Source: Gnetum montanum
Lineage: Eukaryota > Streptophyta > Gnetopsida > Gnetales > Gnetaceae
Direction of reading: 5' to 3'
DNA length: 64,000 nucleotides
Assembly: GCA_015680685.1 (NCBI GenBank)
Contig: MNCI01007747.1
Span: forward strand, 1-64,000
Notes under the pieces: model-generated
The model's database searches: none
What the model saw: the letters and a program-made list of their open reading frames with translations, nothing else
What the model was told of the DNA's origin: nothing
Shown here: in pieces, positions 47,684 through 60,187 of the stretch
Position numbering within the stretch: the first letter of the stretch is position 1
Layout: each line of letters begins with the position of its first letter
Made by a program: the position numbers and the translations under genes

Positions 47684-48279
47684 AAGGAAGAAAAAGTAAT
47701 TTACGCATTTGTGTATATTTGGAAGCATCACCTATGTCCACATACAATCGTCAAACCATGAAAAACTTAGTCACTCAAAAAATGTATTTTTCTTGGATAC
47801 TTTACTTCTAAGAAGGGCTACAAGTGCTATGATCTTGAATCAAAAAAATTATATGTATCAAGGGATGTTTAATTTGTTCAAAGTGAAATATACTTGCATA
47901 GCAATTCCCAACAAGGCCCCAAAAATAATGCTTAGGGGAGATGTCTTCAAATACTTTGCTTCCTCATGTAGGAACAAATAAAAAAAATAAATAAGATTAC
48001 TAGGGAAAAAGAATTAGATCACATATCTAATTGTAGCCATCCTCAAGAGAACAACCTTGTGGCCTTGCCTATTGTTGATTCTTCTTATCCACACAGGTCT
48101 AGCTATATCTCTCATCCTCCTGGTAAATTAAATGATTACCTTACATATCATGCTTCTAGTTATCCAATTGAAAATCAAATTAGCTATAATAATATTTCCT
48201 CTAGCTATCTCACTTTTTTGAGCTCCATATCTAGCAATCATGAACTAAACACCTATCAAGAAGCCATTTCTCCACTAGT

Positions 48280-48900
48280 GTAAAGAAAAGCTATCAAGGA
48301 AGAACTTCAGGCATTAGATAAAAGTGACACTTGGGAAATTGTGAAGCTGCTCAAAGGAAAAGGACTTATAGGCTGCAAGTGGACATTCAAAATTAAATAT
48401 CACAACAATTGCTTTATAAAGAGGTATAAAGCTAGACTCATTACAAAGGAATTCACCCAAACCTATGGCATTGATTATAATGAAACATTTGCCCCAGTTG
48501 CAAAATGAACACAATGTTAATTCTTCTATCTATTACCCCTAATCATGATTGGCCATTATATCAAATGGATGTGAAAAATGCCTTCTTACAAGGTGATTTA
48601 GAGTAATAAGTTTATATGTCCATTCCTCTAGGTCATCCACAAGAAAAGCAAGATAGACTAGTTTGTAAACTGAAAAAGTACCTATACAAGTTGAAATAGT
48701 TACCTCGGTATGCAAAGCTTAGTGCTATCCTCTTAGATGCTCATTTTTTTAGAAGCTTTGCAAATTCATCCATGTTTATTAAACAACAAGAATCAAATAC
48801 TTTAATCATTTTGATTTATGTATATGACATTATCATCATAGGAAACAATAAGGGAAAAAATCTGAACTCAAAGTGCATCTTCTCAAAAATTTTGATGTGA
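48280..48900 (+). pseudogene. Copia element 2 reverse transcriptase
   Basis: The translation starts 'KAIKEELQALDKSDTWEIVK', continues 'GCKWTFKIKYHNNCFIKRYK' and 'TYGIDYNETFAPVAK', all copia RT motifs. The catalytic box near 48815 reads LIYVYDIIIIGN where LIYVDDIIIIGN is expected, so the first catalytic aspartate has become tyrosine. Frameshifts break the domain. Confidence 0.85.
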
Positions 48901-49069
48901 AGGATTTGGATCAATTGAAATAATTTTTAGGCATTGAGATTGCAAATTCAAGAAAGGGAACTTTCATTTGTTAGCATAAATATGTTCTTAATCTACTAAA
49001 AGAAATAGGGAAAATGGTAACCAAACTAGCAGATACTCCTATTGAACTGAACCATAAACTTGGCTTGAT

Positions 49070-49640
49070 AAATAGTGAAACACTTATTGATGTAAGAAAA
49101 CTTCAAAGACTTGTAGGAAAGATTATTTATTTGATTGTTACAAGGCCAAATATTACATATGTTGTTAGCCTCATTTGCTAGTTCATGCATGTCCCAAAAA
49201 CTGTCCATATGAAAGTTGACAGTAGAATTCTCAGGTATCTAAAGTCTTGCTCCGAGAGAGGAATTTGGATGAAAAGAAGCAATCATGATGAAATTTTGGG
49301 ATACATAGATGCTGATTGGGCCGACAGTCAAAATGACAAGGGTTCAATGACCGAATACTACATCTTTGTTGGAGGCAACCTAGTTGCATGGAGGAGCAAG
49401 AAACAATCTAGTGCAAAGATAGAATATAAAGCACTGGCCACAACTACAGGTGAATTAATTTAGGTGAAAATCCTTCTTGAGGACATTGGCATGAGTGTCT
49501 CTACACCAATAAAAATGCTTTGTGACAATCAAGTAGCAATTCATATTTCTCACAATCTAGTCTTTCATGAAAGAACTAAACACATAGAAGTAGCACTCCT
49601 TATATTTACGCTGAAGATCAACTTGTAGACATATTCACCA
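49070..49640 (+). pseudogene. Copia element 2 RNase H
   Basis: The frame at 49185-49463 reads 'ILRYLKSCSERGIWMKRSNH', 'GYIDADWADSQNDKGSMTEY' and 'GGNLVAWRSKKQSSAKIEYK', the standard copia RNase H with the catalytic DADWA. The following 'MLCDNQVAIHISHNLVFHER' and 'TKHIEVAL' complete the domain. The long open frame suggests this part decayed less. Confidence 0.88.
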
Positions 49641-49710
49641 AATCCACACTAAAGACTAGATTAAAGCAACTTCTATGTAAGCTAGGCTCTTTTGATCACT
49701 ACGCCCAACT

Positions 49711-49720
49711 TGAGGGGGAG
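49711..49720 (+). promoter_or_regulatory. Polypurine tract of copia element 2
   Basis: TGAGGGGGAG lies 14 bp before the 3' LTR, in the context ACTTGAGGGGGAGTTTTGA usual for plant copia elements. Confidence 0.85.
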
Positions 49721-49734
49721 TTTTGAAGACTGGA

Positions 49735-50006
49735 TGTATACTATGAACCAATGCTAATCTCATAGAAACTATTCTTAGTTATTTTCCTTCTCTTTATCTC
49801 TATAGACTACCTACTCACTGTTGTTATAAGAGCTTGTGAACTTTTAAATTATCGTTGGAACTATCAATTATAATTCCACCCAAAATGGCTATATGCCCAG
49901 TGATAAATAATGTTGGGCACATTCAAATATAATTGGGCTTAATGTGAAGGGGAATGTTCTATCTTCCTTGGAATAAATCTTATATTTAAGATTACTTTGT
50001 TTTTCA
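49735..50006 (+). mobile_element. 3' LTR of copia element 2
   Basis: 272 bp, TGTATACTATGAACC... to ...GTTTTTCA, aligning with the 5' LTR. The element therefore spans 45596-50006 (4411 bp). GTATC lies immediately before the 5' LTR (45591-45595) and at 50009-50013, two bases after the 3' LTR, a possible target duplication if the end is slightly misplaced. Confidence 0.88.
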
Positions 50007-52280
50007 TAGTATCCATTAGAAAATTTTATGCAGCCATGCAATGTCCCTTTTAGAATAACTCCCAAGTTATGGCAAGGGATTCATGAATCCCATAAAATTT
50101 TCATGTAGAGTATGTATCNNNNNNNNNNNNNNNNNNNNNNNNNNNNNNNNNNNNNNNNNNNNNNNNNNNNNNNNNNNNNNNNNNNNNNNNNNNNNNNNNN
50201 NNNNNNNNNNNNNNNNNNNNNNNNNNNNNNNNNNNNNNNNNNNNNNNNNNNNNNNNNNNNNNNNNNNNNNNNNNNNNNNNNNNNNNNNTCTACACAACTT
50301 TAATATATTTTATTTGTTGCCTAGTACTGAAGTTTCTTACCATACAAATTTATTTACATCACATCCTAATTTATTCTCAATTTACTCATATCTATTAAAT
50401 GTTTAATTCTCCATATTAATCATAACAAAGTCATAATGTTTAAGTTTGCCAATATTATGCTCACCAATAAGATCTATCTTTTTTTTATACCATTTGTAGA
50501 AAACTAATGAAATTCAGCTAGAACTCTCTTTGAATTAACCATTCATTATGAAGCTTGTTTTATATTTAAATTAATCTTATGTTAAAATTTAAACACCACA
50601 TTGCCTTCATCAAATGAGACTATTCTTGAGTTTTGTACCCATATGAGAGATGCCCTAGGCAATAGTCTCTTAAAGTAACTTTTTAAAAGGTATTATCTAT
50701 TGTCAAATTTTAAGCATCAACAATTGTGTTTCTCGTGCACTATATCATCATTTTAGTTCGCTATGCATTGATTTGTAATTCATTGCAAAAATAAATAAAT
50801 AAATGCAAAATTTTTCAAAATTTATTACATATTAGACATGCTTCAAAACCACTTTTGTATGACATGTCTATGTTATCTACATCCAATCTTTGCTAGTAAT
50901 TGGGCTTCGAATGGGAAAAAAGATAAACATATAAAATAAAAAAATTAAAGCAAGGAAATAAGTCACCATTACATTTTTATTATTATGTGCTTAAAATTAA
51001 AACTAGTCTCCTAATGGAATAGCCATGACTAGAAGCAAGCCTCTACATAAAAGTTAAAAGAAACCTGATAGCATACCCATACCATGACTAATTAGAAATG
51101 AAAGGAAATGAAATTTTATTACATCTAAAGACCCATAGGATTTATTGGATAGATATTACATCATCATTAACAATAAAGATAGACTCTACAAATTAACCAA
51201 GCACCAATGGAAACCTCAAAAGCAAATCATAAAGGTTATTTGTTGTAATTTTATAATGCTATGTCAAATAGATAGTCACATCACAAAAAAGAGACACATT
51301 GAACTCATCTTCAAGGGTTCCTCATCTACGTAACCACAAATATGCTATTTTCAAGGAAGCTGAATCCATCTTCTACCTTTAATTCTAAGATGACAAAAAC
51401 TTAGTGAAGCTTGCGTATAGCATTTTGATAATTGATTGGAATAGTAGTAAGAGATATTGAGCTTCTACCTCTATTTTTTATTGAGCTTCTACATCTAGGT
51501 GATTAGATCTAATGTAGTGTAAATTAAATTATCTAGTATTCCACATTAGACTTCATTTATGTTAAAACTTTCTACTTCAATAATTCATGCACTTTATCAA
51601 CTATTTTGTCAACTAGGCCATTGCCTAAAAAAAAGGATGAACCTTAAAATAATTTGTGTGGCATTGAAATAGAAAAACATGCATTAATGATCTCCCATGC
51701 ACTACTCTAATGCCTCTTTCATACTATTTGAAGAATTTAGATATTAGTTTTGATCCCCACTACAAATTCCAAAATGCATGAATTTTTCATGTTTATTATT
51801 TCTCTTGGGGGATTTTCTCTTTTTTTTTTTTCATTTTATTCTTCACGCGAGTTTTCCTATACTAGACAGCAATTTCGAAATGCATGAATTTTTCATGTTT
51901 ATTATTTCCCTCAACATGTTTTTTTCTTTTTCTTGGTTTTATTCTGCAGAAACAATTGAGCTTGATGTTTTAGATAGTTCAATAATTATTTCGGCTGAGA
52001 GGCCAACAAATCTCATGCGATGGTTGGACGGGTGGAGAGGGGAGTGCATTTTGTAGCCCTTTACATCATGTGCCACATAAGATCCCATGAAATGGGAAAA
52101 ACACAAACTAAATAGCCATAGCTTTTTGTATTCTTGCTATGTAGAATGTGAACCAAAGAGCCACAGGTTTTCATATTCCTACTGCACACATAAAAAGGCC
52201 AAACGCAACTAAATGTGGAATGGGAATGGGAATGGCAATAAGAATTCCATTTCCATCTCATCTCCATCTCTATCTACAAC
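50007..52280. other. AT-rich region with assembly gap
   Basis: Bases 50119-50288 are unknown (170 N). The rest shows no protein domain. A 30-bp perfect direct repeat is at 51772-51801 and 51878-51907. A G-rich segment is near 52020-52050. Any frame across the N run is meaningless. Confidence 0.4.
51772..51907. repeat. 30-bp direct repeat, 106 bp apart
   Basis: AAATGCATGAATTTTTCATG and ten further bases occur identically at 51772 and 51878. The units between are only loosely similar, so this is an old tandem duplication with a preserved part. Confidence 0.8.
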
Positions 52281-52289
52281 TGTTGTTGT

Positions 52290-53047
52290 AGGTTGCTTAG
52301 CCCAACTAAATCAGCTTCAATGATGCCAACTTTAGAGCTCTATTGAAGCATTTGAAAGGCACCTACGATGGTGGGCCATGCTTTAGTTACAACAACAAGC
52401 TCATTGTTGTATGCTTCTTCAGCCAAGGTAGTAATAAGGCAATAGGCTAGTTGGACCTCATGATGTCCAGGCTTGACATTGAGGGCCATGACATGCACAC
52501 ATCATTGACAATCATCAATAGCGCTATGGCCAATACTAGCATGCTCAACTATGCCAACAGAACCACTCACAACATGGCCTAGCATGAACGAATCACCATC
52601 TATAAGGTCTAGTGGGACTACAATTGCTTCAACTCCAACATCCTTGTAGCCATGGATGTCAGTCTATTTGATGGCATCGATGCTCTCGCTCTTGCTCAGC
52701 AACAACCCATAGCAATACTACGTCAATAGCATCACCATCAATTCCTTCATCATTATAGTCCACTACTACATCTTTGTCGATTTCTTAGCCAGAAACTCTA
52801 GACATAGCATTGGCACCACCTCGAATCTCATGTCATAGATCATGACCATCCACACTAGCACCCTGGACTACGACTTCCCAGCCACCATGGTGCTCGCCAA
52901 TAGTAGCAAGTACGTTGGTGCCTTGCTCTACTCTAGGGAACCAATATTGGAAGATCCAAATCTCATGCTCATCTATGCTGGAAACACCAACCTTAGCAAC
53001 AATGGAAACATAAACTTCTGCACCTACAATAGACTAGACTTGACTTG
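52290..53047 (+). pseudogene. Plant subtilase (SBT) pseudogene fragment
   Basis: The translation, in two frames, follows plant subtilisin-like serine proteases: 'NNKLIVVCFFSQG', then the histidine region 'LDIEGHDMHTSLTIINSAMA' (normally DTEGHGTHT), 'HERITIYKV' and 'WDYNCFNSNILVAMDVSLFD', 'GIDALALA', then after a frameshift near 52700 'TLDYDFPATMVLANSSKYVG' and 'LLYSREPILEDPNLMLIYAG'. The catalytic histidine is kept but flanking residues are changed; the catalytic Asp and Ser regions are absent. In-frame stops occur. No introns interrupt it, which does not prove retrocopy origin because many plant subtilases lack introns. It is the only host-gene-like sequence recognised here. Confidence 0.85.
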
Positions 53048-53442
53048 ACCCGACTAGTGAAGATATATAACTAGTGAAATTTTTACATAACTACATTTTT
53101 GTGGATGTGAAAATTTTTATTTTTCTTTAAATAAAATTTATTTAATTATATATGTAAGTATTACTTTACTATATTTATGCTTCTAATTCATAATTGTATC
53201 TTAATATTGAAAAAAAAAAGAAAAAGAGAGTGCATCAACAAACATTAACATCTAAGGTCAAAGATAAGTATAGAGAGATAGTGCAAAAGCATTGGGATTG
53301 TAACCAATATTCTAAGAGTATGGAATAAATTTTAGTTGAATAATCTAAACAATTTACTAACGACTTCAATCACAATACTCATTGGCACTAGTTCGATGAT
53401 GAATGTATGTAAGCTAGAAGAAGCATTAAAATAGCTACTATA
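53048..53442. other. AT-rich spacer, nothing recognised
   Basis: It lies between the subtilase pseudogene and the tandem array and contains an A-rich run near 53210. No gene or repeat was recognised. Confidence 0.3.
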
Positions 53443-56400
53443 GATCTCATAAAAAATTTTAAGTTCCTAAAAATTTCTCTCTATCTCATTGCCTTGGAAT
53501 TACTAAGCCTTACTTGATAGCATCTTTTGTTGTTCTTTGGATTCTAACCATTTTTAGAATTCTTTTCTATTTTTGGTTAGGTATTAATCTTTTTGTAGGT
53601 ACTCCACAAGTTTTGATCATGTTGCAGGTTTATGTGGACCATGACATGTTTCTAATATTTGATCTATCTCTTGACCACCACTCTACTTACATTGGTCTTC
53701 TTGGGTGTGGTTTCTTTTGAAGGTGCTTTTTCTAGTTTCATCACAACCTTTAGCTATTTCTTCTCCAGCATCATTGTAGCTCGTCTCTTCATTGCTATTG
53801 AAGATTTTTGTTCATTGCTGTTGCTAGCTAAATGGTTGTGTACATGGAATAATTTATTGTCAGACCCTTCATGTTCACCATTGAAACATGAGGGTTTCCC
53901 TAAACCCTATACATCTTTTGTCCTTACCAAAAGATTTGATTTGTTGAATGTTTCATGTTCACTTTTGAAATACTATTTTGTAATAGTTTTGTAGAAAAAC
54001 ATCCCATCCCCATATGGCCTATGATGAGTGGGGCTTACTCTAATTATTAGAGTGGAGGTTATTCTAATTTTAGAATTTGGGACTCTATTTATACATGTAC
54101 AAGCATGCTCATTCCCTTGCCTTTGTAGCTTCAGCTACCTGGCCGCATTGCCTAAACACACTGATAAGGGGTGCGAGTCCCCAAAAATGTTTTGTGTAAC
54201 AACATACATTGTGCAATTCTATGAGCTTTCTATTAATCTTTTTCAATAGTTTTTCTATTTTGTAGTTTCTATAGTATTTCTCTTAGCCTTCCCATTCTTT
54301 TCCTTGATGCATGAGATCTCATTAGAAATTTTAAGTTTCTAAAAATTTCTCTCTATCTTGTTACCTTGGAATTGCTAAGCCTTGCTTGACAATGTTTTTC
54401 ACTATTCTCTGGATTCTAATCATTTTTACATATTTTTTCTATTTTTTGTTAAGTGTTAATTCTTTTTCAGGTTCTCCATAGGTTTTCATCATCTTGCAGA
54501 TTTATGTGGACCACGATATGTTTCTACTATTTGATCTGTGTCTTAACCACAACTCTGCTTACGTTAGTATTCTTGGTTTTGGTTTCTTCTGAAGGTGCTT
54601 CCTTTAGTTTCATCATAACCTTTAGCAATTTCTTCTCCACTATCATTCTAGCTCGTCTCTTTGTTGTTATTGAAGACTTTTATTCGTTATTGTTTCTAGT
54701 TGAAAATTTGGTGCATGAAATTATTTAGTGTCGGACCCCTCATGTCCACCATTCAAACATGAGGGTTCCCCTACACGCTATACACCCTTCAGCTCTACCA
54801 ATAGATTTGATTTGTCAAATATTTCATATTCACTTTTTAAATACTATTCTATAATAGTTTTGTCAGTACAACGTCCCACCCCCATCTCGCCTATGATGAT
54901 TGGGGCCCACTCTAATTATTAGAGTGGAGGTTATTCGAATTTTAGAAGTTGGGATCCTATTTATACATATACTAGCATTCTCATTTCCTTCTCTTTGTAG
55001 CTTCAGTTGCTTTGCCGCATTGCCTAAACATACTAATAAGGAATTCAAGTCCCCAAAAATGTTTTCTGTAACAACATACATTGTGCAATGCTAGGAGCTT
55101 TCTATTACTTTCTGTTTAATAACTTTTCTATTTTACAGTTTCTATAGTATTTTTCTTAGCCTCCCCTTTCTTTTCCTTGACGCACAAGATCTCATAAAAA
55201 ATTTTAAGTTTCTAAAAAATTTTTAGTTCCAAAAAATTTTAAGTTCCTAAAAAATTTTAGGTTCCCTAAGCCTTATACATCCTTTGACTTTTCTAAAAGA
55301 TCTAATTTGTTAAATGTTTCATGTTCGCTTTCTAAAATACTGTTTTGTAATAGTTTTGTCAATATAACGTCCCACCCCCATATTTTCTATGATGAGTGAG
55401 CTCACTGTAATTATTAAATCAGTGGTTATTTTAATTTTAGAAGTTGGGACCATATTTACACATGTATTGGTATGCTCATTCCTTTGCCTTTGCAAATTCA
55501 GTTTGCTGGTAGCATTGCCTAAACACATTGATGAGGGGTACAAGTCCCCAAAAATGTTCTTTGTAACAACATATGTTATGAAATGCTATGAGCTTTCCAT
55601 TACTTTCTATTTAATAGTTTTTCTATTTTGCATTTTATACAGTATTTCTCTCAACCCTCTCATTCTTTTCCTTGATGCATGAGATCTCATCAAAAATTTT
55701 AAGTTCCTAAAACTTTTTCTCTATCTCATTACCTTGGAACTACTAAGCCTTACTTGACAGTGGCTATTTTTGTTCTCTAGATTATAATCATTTTTAGATA
55801 TTTTTTTGTTTTTGGTTAGCTTTTAATCCTTTTGTAGGTTCTCCATGGGTTTTGACCATGTTGCAGGCTTTTGGGGACCATGACATGTTTCTACTATTTG
55901 ATCTGTGTCTTAACCACCACTTCGCTTACATTGGTCTTCTTGGTTGTGGGTTCTTCTAAAGTTGCTTTCTTCAATTTGTTCACAACCTTCAGTTGTTTCT
56001 TCTCCAACGTCATTGCTACTCATCTCTTCGTTGCTATTGAAGACTTTTGTTCATTGCTATTTTCAGCTAGACACTTGTGTGCATGACACTTTTTAGTGTT
56101 GGACCCCTCATGTCAACCATGCAAACATGAGGGTTCCCCTAAGCCTTATACACCCTTCAACTCTACCAAAAGATCTAATTTGTTGAATGTTTCATGTTCA
56201 CTTTTTGAAATACTATTCTGTAATAGTTTTGTCAGTATAACATCCCACCCCCATCTCACCTATGATTGAGTGGGGCCCACTCTAATTATTAGAGTAGTGG
56301 TTATTCTAATTTTAGAAGTTGGGACCCTCTTTACACATGTATTGGCATGCTCATTCCCTTGCCTTTGCAACTTTGGTTGCCTGGCAATATTGCCTAAACA

Positions 56401-56567
56401 CACTGATGAGGGGTGCAAGTCCCCAAAAACATTTTGTCTAACAACATACATTGTGCAATGCTATGAGATTTTTATTACTTTCTATTTAACAGCTTTTCTA
56501 TTTTATAGTTTCTACAGTATTTCTTGTAGCCCTCCTATTTTTTTCCTTAACGCACAAGATCTCATAA
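53443..56567. repeat. Tandem array of ~0.87-kb units (four units, one shortened)
   Basis: Units start with GATCTCAT..AAAATTTTAAGTT at 53443, 54315, 55188 and 55683; a fifth start is at 56568. Spacings are 872, 873, 495 and 885 bp, so the third unit lost about 380 bp. Each full unit contains a T-rich part, an inverted pair CCCTCATGT...ACATGAGGG (imperfect in unit 1), and a near-palindrome CCACTCTAAT-T-ATTAGAGTGG (altered in unit 3). Frames repeat in each unit but carry stops and unrelated start positions, so I do not call a gene. Origin may be a satellite or a transposon-internal repeat. Confidence 0.92.
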
Positions 56568-56760
56568 AAAATTTTAAGTTCCTATAAAAATTTCAAGTTA
56601 CTAAAAATTTTAGGTTCAAAAATATTTTAGGTACAAAAAAATTTCAAGTTACTAAAAATTTTAAGTTTCCAATAAATTTTAAGTTCTTAAAAACCAAAAA
56701 TTTTAGCTTCCTAAAAATTTTAAGTTTCTAAAAATTTGCAATATATTTTGTAATGTGCAA
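56568..56760. repeat. Short AAATTTTAAGTT(C/A)CT repeat tail
   Basis: The first bases of the 0.87-kb unit (AAAATTTTAAGTTCCT) are reiterated about ten times with variation, at 14-18 bp spacing, at the downstream end of the array. A shorter run of the same type occurs at the start of unit 3 (55195-55265). Confidence 0.8.
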
Positions 56761-56889
56761 ATTTGGTAATGTTCAATACATTTCATCATTGTATAATAAT
56801 TTGCAATCATTTAATTCTCTATTGCTCCTCATTGTCTTATCATTTGGCATTGTAAAGTGTGTTGTGCCTAACTATTCAAGGATCAACTA

Positions 56890-57314
56890 ATTGAGCTACA
56901 ATTCTCCCTTGTAATTTTGTTCTAATTGCCCTATAGGGTTGATGTCCTTGAGCTTGTTGGGATCTTGTCGAATTAAGTTGTTGGTGTTGTAGTACAACAT
57001 TCTAGTGTGAAGATCAAAATTGTAAGGGTTATGGAAGCCTTGAAATCACATTTTCAAGCTTGATGGGACCTTACGAGATTGAGTGATTGGTGTTGTAGTA
57101 CAACACTTTAGAGTGGGGCTTGAAGATTATACAAGATATGGATCCTTCAACCACATTTTAAGAGTAACAAATTCCAATGGTATGCTTTCAATCTACCCTC
57201 TAAGTATGGAGTACCCAAGTTGGGAAACCATGTAAATTCATGTGTGTGCTTTGTTTTGTAAAGGTTCAATTTGGGGAATTTATTCATCCCCCTCCCCCCC
57301 TTCTAAGTTCTATG
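56890..57314 (-). repeat. Copia-type LTR fragment, inverted relative to 43290-43700
   Basis: The reverse complement starts GGATCATAGAACTTAGAAGG and contains TTTACATGGTTTCCCAACTT, matching the other copy. An internal duplication is visible: TTGGTGTTGTAGTACAACA at 56981 and 57087 (106 bp apart). Confidence 0.6.
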
Positions 57315-59020
57315 ATCCTAAAATTAAACTAATCTTTCTTATGGAATCCACAACAAAATAGAGTAGCTATATGATAATGAAACTAAAATAATATTTCTTA
57401 TGGGATCTACAACAAAATAGGAAAGCTCCATAGAAAGGAAAATAAATGAATCTTTCTTACTTGTGCTAGTAGAGCTTCTAGAATTTTCTTAGCATCTTTC
57501 TTTTCTACCTAACACTCTTAATTAGTTTTTTCTTTACTTAAACCATCACACCAATGAAACACCACAAAACGTTGCATGTTATAGCCAATCTTCATCATGT
57601 AGCTTTCACCCCATGAAACCTGAGGCAAAACTTCATTGTAAATGTGAAGATTGTAACCCATACTGGGAAATTTCACATACTTTATACTTTCAGGGCTAAA
57701 CAATGCCACATAAGTGGTCAAAGCCTCACTCCCCAAGTGAAAAAGGTTACCTAGTGTCTATATTTGAGCTTATATGCCTTTTGGAATGCCAAAAAAGGTA
57801 ATTTGATGGATTTTATGAGGGGTATACATTCTTCTACTCTAAAAACACATGCAAGGAGGATGATCTCACCTACCCCTATCATGGAAGAATGGAAGTTTTG
57901 TAAACTTTTTTCCTTGAATGTGGAGATCACATGCATAGCCTAGAAACCTTCCCTTGTTAATGCGGAGGTTTTTACCTAATGTGAAGTATTCATCCCCAGC
58001 ATGGAAGCCACAAAAGATAATAATCATTACTACATGCACTTAAATGTTGACTAGCCACTTTAGCAATCATGGTGGAGAGTTTAGAGTAGAAGAGTCATCT
58101 CCAACATGAAAGGTGTGCCCTATTTACTATTTATACTAAATAGAATGGCCATGGGGGGAAGTACTTACTATTATGGTGACCCCCAAATTTTGGCATCCAT
58201 CTCACCTAAATATGGTAGCCAATTTTCGACAAATTTGTAGCCAAATCATAGCCATTTTCAGCCCCATTTATGTCCCAAAGAACCTATGAAAACCAACCTT
58301 CAACACCATTTACAGGTTCTAAAATTTTATGCAAGTTCAGCATTATAAAGCAATTTTTGGCATACACACAACATTATTCATAATTTTACACATGGGGCAT
58401 TCTTAGCCACTTAAGAGCTTTCACAAATTCCCTTACTTGCATTCTCTTGAACCCCAACATGGAATCACTATAACTTTGAAATTTGTGGATTTTGGGTGCG
58501 AACACTACACTTTTAGGATTCCCAAACCCTAGTGTGAAGCAACCTAGCATTCAAATTTTTCACTTTTCTCATCCTTTGTAGTTACCCAACTAGTAGATCT
58601 GAGGTTGCAATAGTTGACAAAGTTTTGATAGGATCAAGAGTGGGTTCGTACTTAGATTCTGAAGTAGATCCCATTGGCTTCAATGTGCTTTGAACTCCTA
58701 CACTAGTGAACCTCCTTTACTACCTAGTTAGGCACCATTTTTACACATTTCTCAAATTTATTCTTTATTTTCTTTCTTAATAAAGTTTTAAGTATTGGGT
58801 TTTGTGTACAAAATATATATTTTTATCATCTATGCATTATTTTATATTTTCTATCAGTTTTGCATTGCATTTGTTTCTTATTCTCACATTTTTCATTTCA
58901 TAAGTCCCTAGTTGATTTGTCAAACCAACTAGGGTACCTCAAATTTCATTTCTCTCATGGAGGCTTTGGTTTTTCCATTGACCAAGGTTTTCGATCACAA
59001 TAATTTTTCTTGGTGCTAGA
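57315..59020. other. Non-coding, probably leader or LTR of the right-edge gypsy element
   Basis: No domain was recognised. Words such as AGCATGGAAG and ATGTGGAGGT recur here and in the tandem duplication downstream. The segment 58850-58950 resembles 8040-8160. Both points suggest transposon leader sequence. Confidence 0.35.
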
Positions 59021-59029
59021 AGAAGGACC

Positions 59030-60000
59030 TTCACCTAAATTCTATGACTAGATCTATTCTTTTCATTGCCATTTACAAGCTTTTCCTTGATTATTGTAGC
59101 CAAAGCCTTTGAAGAATCAATGGTGATCTTTCCTCCCCTATGACCAAAACTACAATGTGAAAGTTGTAGGTGGTTGGGTTTTGGCTTTTCACAACACTTA
59201 CTATGAATTTTATAGCCAAAATCTAGCCTTGATATCTCTACCCCTTATTTTTCTTTTCACTACCAAAAGTTTATTCTCTAGTTTTTAAAGTGGGTGGTTC
59301 AACCCTTTTGTAAGTTGGCTTTCCCCACTTTTCCAAGCTGAGAAAATTGGTAGCTAGATAAAACTAATTTTAGTGGAAAGACAACAACTTTCCACTTTGG
59401 TTTTTATAGTTTTCCTCCTCAATGTTGAGGTAGGAGATGTGAGATTCCTATCATCTCACCCTCCTTCTTTCTTCCCTTTTCATACCTAGCATGGAAGTAG
59501 TTGAGAGCCAACATTGGTGAGTTTTATTACCAATTTAATGATTAGATCTGCTATTATTGCAAGTTGAAAGCCATTTTATAGTTTTTTTAAGCCAAAACTC
59601 TTGGAATCCAACGTTGCATCTATCCCCATGTATTAGCATGGAAGTTGCAAGTGGTTTAGGTGTTGAAATTTCACAACATCTACTGTGAATTTCTGGAGCA
59701 AAGCCATGGAAGCCTTAATAACCATTTAATTTTTTCTGCCACATTTTTTGCCACTAAACTAACATTGGTTTTCATACCAACCAAACCTACTTTTCCCTCC
59801 TTTGTGGTAAAAGTTGGTAGCCTACCAAAACCATCTTTAGATATTGCCAAGTTTTCATTTTGGTCTTCAAACTTTTTCACCCTCTCTCCAACATTGAAAT
59901 AAGAACGTGTGATATTTCCACTATCTCACCCCCTATTTTTCCCCTTGCCATACCTAATGTAGAGGTAGTTGGGAGGCCAACTTAGGTGAGGCTTGAAACC
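59030..60000. repeat. Tandem duplication of ~475 bp
   Basis: Matching words occur twice: GTTGTAGGTGGTTGGGTTTTGG at 59161 and a variant at 59644; TCATACCTAGCATGGAAGTAG at 59478 and CCATACCTAATGTAGAGGTAG at 59947. Offsets are 468-483 bp. The copies are clearly diverged. The block precedes the gypsy gag start and is probably its 5' leader. Confidence 0.7.
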
Positions 60001-60187
60001 AACGTTTTGAACATTCCATTTTTGGTAAAGAGGTAAACCCCCCTTATTCCCCACTTACTAATTATAGTAAGCACATCATTTTTTTCCATTTTCATTTCCT
60101 TTAAGATTTTTTGAATTCTATTCACTAAAATTTACTCCTATTTTATCATTTATAGCCTATTTTAAAGTCATTCTCAGCACTATAGCC

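Noticed and set aside
50067-50406. Open frames running through the unknown bases
   Set aside because: They exist only because N codons cannot be stops.
53514-56587. Repeated hydrophobic frames in the tandem units as membrane proteins
   Set aside because: T-rich DNA gives hydrophobic codons by chance; frames differ between units and contain stops.
57518-57936. Minus-strand open frames of 60-72 codons
   Set aside because: Short, no domain, and in AT-rich repeat-derived sequence.
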